This document shows, in pieces, positions 61,093 to 64,000 of a stretch of 64,000 bases of DNA (its first letter is position 1; each line of letters begins with the position of its first letter). Below the pieces are notes generated by a model that worked only from the letters and a program-made list of their open reading frames with translations, was not told the origin of the DNA and made no database searches. The position numbers and the translations under genes were made by a program. The DNA is from Pseudomonas sp. UFMG81 (GTDB lineage: Bacteria > Pseudomonadota > Gammaproteobacteria > Pseudomonadales > Pseudomonadaceae). The stretch covers positions 42,348 to 106,347 of the forward strand of contig NZ_JACAFQ010000016.1 in the NCBI RefSeq assembly GCF_015354575.1. Reading direction: 5' to 3'.

Positions 61093-63006
61093 ATGTCCGT
61101 ACGACGCACACGCAAAGACGATGGTAGCCAGTGGACCGTGGCCGACAGCCGCAGTGTTTATGGCATCCGCCATTGGGGCGCTGGTTACTTCGCCATCAAT
61201 GAAGCCGGGCGCGTCGAAGTGCGCCCCAACGGCCCGGCCAGCGCGCCGATCGACCTCTTCGAGCAGGTTCAGGAACTGCGCCAGAGCGGCCTGTCGCTGC
61301 CGCTGCTGGTGCGCTTCCCGGACATCCTGCAAGACCGCGTGCGCCAGCTGACCGGCGCCTTCGACGCCAACATCGCGCGCCTGGAGTACCAGAGCCAGTA
61401 CACCGCGCTGTACCCGATCAAGGTCAACCAGCAGGAAGCGGTGGTAGAGAACATCATCGCCACCCAGAACGTCTCCATCGGCCTGGAAGCCGGCTCCAAG
61501 CCCGAGCTGCTGGCGGTGCTGGCGCTGGCCCCCAAGGGCGGCACCATCGTCTGCAACGGCTACAAGGACCGTGAGTTCATCCGCCTGGCACTGATGGGCC
61601 AGAAGCTGGGCCACAACGTGTTCATCGTCATCGAGAAGGAGTCCGAGGTCGGGCTGGTGATCGAGGAAGCCGCGGACCTGAAGGTCAAGCCACAGGTCGG
61701 CCTGCGCGTGCGCCTGTCGTCGCTGGCGTCGAGCAAGTGGGCCGACACCGGGGGCGAGAAGTCCAAGTTCGGCCTGTCCGCCGCCCAGCTGATCTCGGTG
61801 GTGCAGCGCTTCCGCGACGCCGGGCTCGACCAGGGCATCCGCCTGCTGCACTTCCACATGGGCTCGCAGATCGCCAACCTGGCCGACTACCAGCACGGCT
61901 TCAAGGAAGCCATCCGTTACTACGGCGAGCTGCGTGCCCTGGGCCTGCCGGTCGATCACATCGACGTTGGCGGTGGCCTGGGCGTCGACTACGACGGCAC
62001 CCACTCGCGCAACGCCAGCTCGATCAACTACGACATGGACGACTACGCTGGCGTGGTGGTGGGCATGCTCAAGGAGTTCTGCGACGCGCAGGGCCTGCCG
62101 CACCCGCACATCTTCTCCGAGAGCGGCCGTTCGCTGACCGCGCACCACGCCATGCTGGTGATCCAGGTGACCGACGTCGAGAAACACAACGACGACGTGC
62201 CGACCATCGAGAACAAGGAAAGCCTGCCCGAGACCGTGCAGTGGCTGGCCGACCTGCTGGGCCCGACCGACATCGAGATGGTCACCGAAACGTACTGGCG
62301 CGCCACCCACTACATGGGCGATGTGGCAGCACAGTATGCCGATGGCAAGCTGACCCTGGCCGAGAAAGCCCTGGCCGAGCAGTGCTACTTCGCCGTGTGC
62401 CGCCGCCTGCACAACTCGCTCAAGGCCCGTCAGCGCTCGCACCGCCAGGTGCTGGACGAGCTCAACGACAAGCTGGCCGACAAGTACATCTGCAACTTCT
62501 CGGTGTTCCAGAGCCTGCCGGACACCTGGGCTATCGGCCAGGTGCTGCCGATCATCCCGCTGCACCGCCTGGACGAAGAGCCGATGCGCCGCGCCGTGCT
62601 GCAGGACCTGACCTGCGACTCCGACGGCAAGATCAACCAGTACGTCGACGAGCAGAGCATCGAGACCAGTATGCCGGTGCATGCGGTCAAGGAGGGGGAG
62701 GACTACCTGCTGGGCGTGTTCCTGGTGGGTGCCTACCAGGAAATCCTGGGTGACATGCACAACCTGTTCGGTGACACCGACTCGGTGAACATCTACCAGA
62801 ACGCCGATGGCAGCGTGTACCACGCCGGTATCGAGACCCACGACACCATCGAGGACATGCTGCGCTACGTGCACCTGTCGCCGGAGGAGTTGATGACTCA
62901 CTACCGCGACAAGGTGGCCAGCGCCCGGATCACTGCGCGGGAGCGGACCCAGTTCCTCGATGCGCTGCGGTTGGGGCTGACCCGGTCTTCGTACTTGTCC
63001 TCCTGA
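61093..63006 (+). CDS. speA: Biosynthetic arginine decarboxylase SpeA
   Basis: 637 aa fold-III PLP enzyme. The PLP lysine is in ALYPIKVNQQEAVVENI, the glycine-rich phosphate loop in VDHIDVGGGLGVDYDG, and CNFSVFQSLPDTWAIGQVLP lies in the C-terminal barrel. It converts arginine to agmatine, the first step of putrescine synthesis in Pseudomonas. ATG at 61093 with TAGGGGA upstream. Confidence 0.96.
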   Translation: MSVRRTRKDDGSQWTVADSRSVYGIRHWGAGYFAINEAGRVEVRPNGPASAPIDLFEQVQELRQSGLSLPLLVRFPDILQDRVRQLTGAFDANIARLEYQSQYTALYPIKVNQQEAVVENIIATQNVSIGLEAGSKPELLAVLALAPKGGTIVCNGYKDREFIRLALMGQKLGHNVFIVIEKESEVGLVIEEAADLKVKPQVGLRVRLSSLASSKWADTGGEKSKFGLSAAQLISVVQRFRDAGLDQGIRLLHFHMGSQIANLADYQHGFKEAIRYYGELRALGLPVDHIDVGGGLGVDYDGTHSRNASSINYDMDDYAGVVVGMLKEFCDAQGLPHPHIFSESGRSLTAHHAMLVIQVTDVEKHNDDVPTIENKESLPETVQWLADLLGPTDIEMVTETYWRATHYMGDVAAQYADGKLTLAEKALAEQCYFAVCRRLHNSLKARQRSHRQVLDELNDKLADKYICNFSVFQSLPDTWAIGQVLPIIPLHRLDEEPMRRAVLQDLTCDSDGKINQYVDEQSIETSMPVHAVKEGEDYLLGVFLVGAYQEILGDMHNLFGDTDSVNIYQNADGSVYHAGIETHDTIEDMLRYVHLSPEELMTHYRDKVASARITARERTQFLDALRLGLTRSSYLSS

Positions 63007-63013
63007 CATGAGC

Positions 63014-63044
63014 AAAGGGGCCGCTAAGCGGCCCCTTTCGTTTT
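63014..63044 (+). terminator. Terminator of speA
   Basis: An 11-bp stem AAAGGGGCCGC / GCGGCCCCTTT with a TAA loop, then CGTTTT. It overlaps the stop of the convergent immunity-like gene. Confidence 0.9.
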
Positions 63045-63477
63045 ATGGCGCTGCATCATTCGTTGCGGTGAGCTCGATGATGATGGGAAGCGCTTCTCCA
63101 TCCTCTTTCAAGAACGCCACGCTTGAGTATCGATAGACGGTGTCATGGGTTCGAACCTGTACTTTCAAACCTTCCACTTTCTGAATAGCACCTGCTTGTT
63201 TTGTAATCAGGAAAGGCGAGCGGTTGCGAAGGTCATCCAGTATCAGTTGCTCGTTGTCCTGGCGGTCGGCGATGAAGTACAGGTATGTCAGCGGTGTAGT
63301 TGCGCCACCACTATTGCTCAGTACTTCATAGATCGCGCCGTGGGTGCCGATGGGGGTGGAATGCTCCAGCTTGTCCAAGCTGGGTACTGCGGCTGGATGC
63401 CAGATCCACAAGGCTTGGGCCAGCGCCAGTAGCCCCAATACTCCGGTCACCCATTTAGTAGCCCAACGATTTTGCAT
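63043..63477 (-). CDS. Probable immunity protein of the Ntox44-like toxin
   Basis: 144 aa from the ATG at 63477. Residues ~8-30 form one membrane or signal helix (WVTGVLGLLALAQALWIWH), the rest is a compact beta-rich domain. No known family was recognised. It overlaps the toxin-like gene end by 23 nt in another frame, and comes directly downstream, the usual order for effector-immunity pairs. A periplasmic-facing immunity would suit a toxin delivered to the periplasm. Base composition is lower in GC than the backbone genes. Confidence 0.55.
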   Translation of the reverse strand: MQNRWATKWVTGVLGLLALAQALWIWHPAAVPSLDKLEHSTPIGTHGAIYEVLSNSGGATTPLTYLYFIADRQDNEQLILDDLRNRSPFLITKQAGAIQKVEGLKVQVRTHDTVYRYSSVAFLKEDGEALPIIIELTATNDAAP

Positions 63478-63841
63478 AGTCGATACCCGCCTTGATCCAC
63501 TCCTGGTCGCTCGGGTCATCGCCAAAAGGCACATCCCCCCACCAGTTACCGAAAGATGGATTGCTTGTGCCTGCACGCCCTTGGGCCCATCCCGCACCCC
63601 TCAACAAAACATCTGGTGAAATGCCTGCTGCCGTCCCACATGCACCGTAATTGAAATTTCCAAATGCTTCGTACTGACGACCGTATTGCTTGTAATCCCA
63701 TTCGCCGCGATTGCGTACTTTGTTATAAAACCACGAAAAGAGAAATGCAGTACCACCGTTCTTGAAGTAATTCCTTTCCATGCTGGCTGAGTGGAGATTA
63801 CTGGTAATGGATACGCCTGACGGGGCTGGTGGAGGGTACAT
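63455..63841 (-). CDS. Small protein resembling polymorphic toxin type 44 domain
   Basis: 128 aa from the ATG at 63841, which has an AAGGAG site. RNRGEWDYKQYGRQYEAFGN, FNYGACGTAAGISPDVLLRG and a Gly/Asp-rich end match my memory of polymorphic toxin type 44 (Ntox44/PF15607), whose fold is a proposed peptidase or RNase-like toxin. There is no delivery (PAAR, VgrG, RHS) or signal peptide. The short N-terminus is MYPPPAPSGVSI, so it may be an orphan effector or a truncated C-terminal tip. Confidence 0.6.
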   Translation of the reverse strand: MYPPPAPSGVSITSNLHSASMERNYFKNGGTAFLFSWFYNKVRNRGEWDYKQYGRQYEAFGNFNYGACGTAAGISPDVLLRGAGWAQGRAGTSNPSFGNWWGDVPFGDDPSDQEWIKAGIDYAKSLGY

Positions 63842-63949
63842 AGTGGCTCCTTGCTCAAGTTTCTAGAAAGTGACCCCCTCCGTGGGACTTGTGTTTTGAG
63901 CTTCATGCGTGCACGAGTCAAGGCAATATTCATTGCAGTTTGTTTGGTG

Positions 63950-64000
63950 TTACACCCACTGCCCCTTGAGCAACAACCGCCACCCCACCCACCCCAGGGT
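63950..64000 (-). CDS. Possible C-terminal fragment of an unidentified gene
   Basis: A minus-strand frame enters from the window edge and ends at a TAA (63952-63950), with a last segment of LGWVGWRLLLKGQWV. Too short to identify, and a second frame ends with TGA near 63931; listed only so the edge is not treated as empty. Confidence 0.2.
   Translation of the reverse strand, partial: TLGWVGWRLLLKGQWV

Overview
The window is chromosomal DNA of a fluorescent Pseudomonas, most likely of the P. putida group. The support is high GC, putida-type REP elements between many genes, and protein sequences of pseudomonad type. From about 38.9 kb to 63.0 kb the gene order is retS, purD, purH, fis, dusB, a DUF3426 gene, prmA, accC, accB, aroQ, dsbD, a chemoreceptor, a GGDEF gene of the GcbA type, a DUF2333 gene, a NUDIX gene, yciH and speA. 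From memory this matches P. aeruginosa PAO1 around PA4839-PA4856. The urea transporter and the MddA-type acetyltransferase also have counterparts close by in PAO1. No rRNA, tRNA, CRISPR array, insertion sequence or prophage was seen.

Layout. 0-13.5 kb holds small metabolic, stress and regulatory genes: the end of a short-chain dehydrogenase, an AGE epimerase, a FabR/DesT-type repressor, an exported protein made of 15-residue repeats, an AsmA protein, a ferritin-like protein, OsmE, a lipase, a DMT transporter with a divergent AraC regulator, PsiF, an AI-2E permease, and the chaperone set YegD / CbpA-CbpM. 13.7-20.5 kb holds two acetyltransferases and the urtABCDE urea ABC transporter, which has a sigma-54-like promoter. 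20.6-21.6 kb is an accessory segment: a highly structured RNA-like leader before two tiny coupled ORFs, then a large palindromic element. Next come cycA (21.6-23.1 kb), a five-gene copper-uptake operon (23.3-28.2 kb), qmcA-nfeD, a VapBC module and two divergent cobalamin operons (30.5-38.1 kb).

The conserved backbone then runs to 63 kb. It is interrupted between prmA and accC (48.8-50.0 kb) by a repeat island: an 8-bp tandem array, a 6-bp tandem array, a REP variant, and a pair of ~255-bp inverted repeats. The two arms of that pair differ by what look like compensatory base changes in their hairpins. The window ends with an AT-richer islet encoding a small toxin resembling polymorphic toxin type 44 and a probable immunity partner.

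How genes work together. UrtABCDE imports urea under probable nitrogen control. The copper operon couples a TonB-dependent copper receptor, a PCu(A)C periplasmic chaperone, two DUF2946 proteins and a PepSY membrane protein. CobG/H/I/J and CobK/CbiD/CobL cover most of corrin-ring assembly, with a CbiG-CobJ fusion and CbiD in place of CobF. RetS, the GcbA-type cyclase and the chemoreceptor are surface-behaviour regulators embedded among housekeeping genes.

The most novel signal is the structured leader at 20.6-20.86 kb. It carries two hairpins with identical TTGGCG hexaloops, and an apparently unpaired CGCCAA segment complementary to both. This suggests a conformational RNA switch upstream of a DUF3077-like small protein. 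All assignments come from reading the sequence and from family knowledge; no database search was run.
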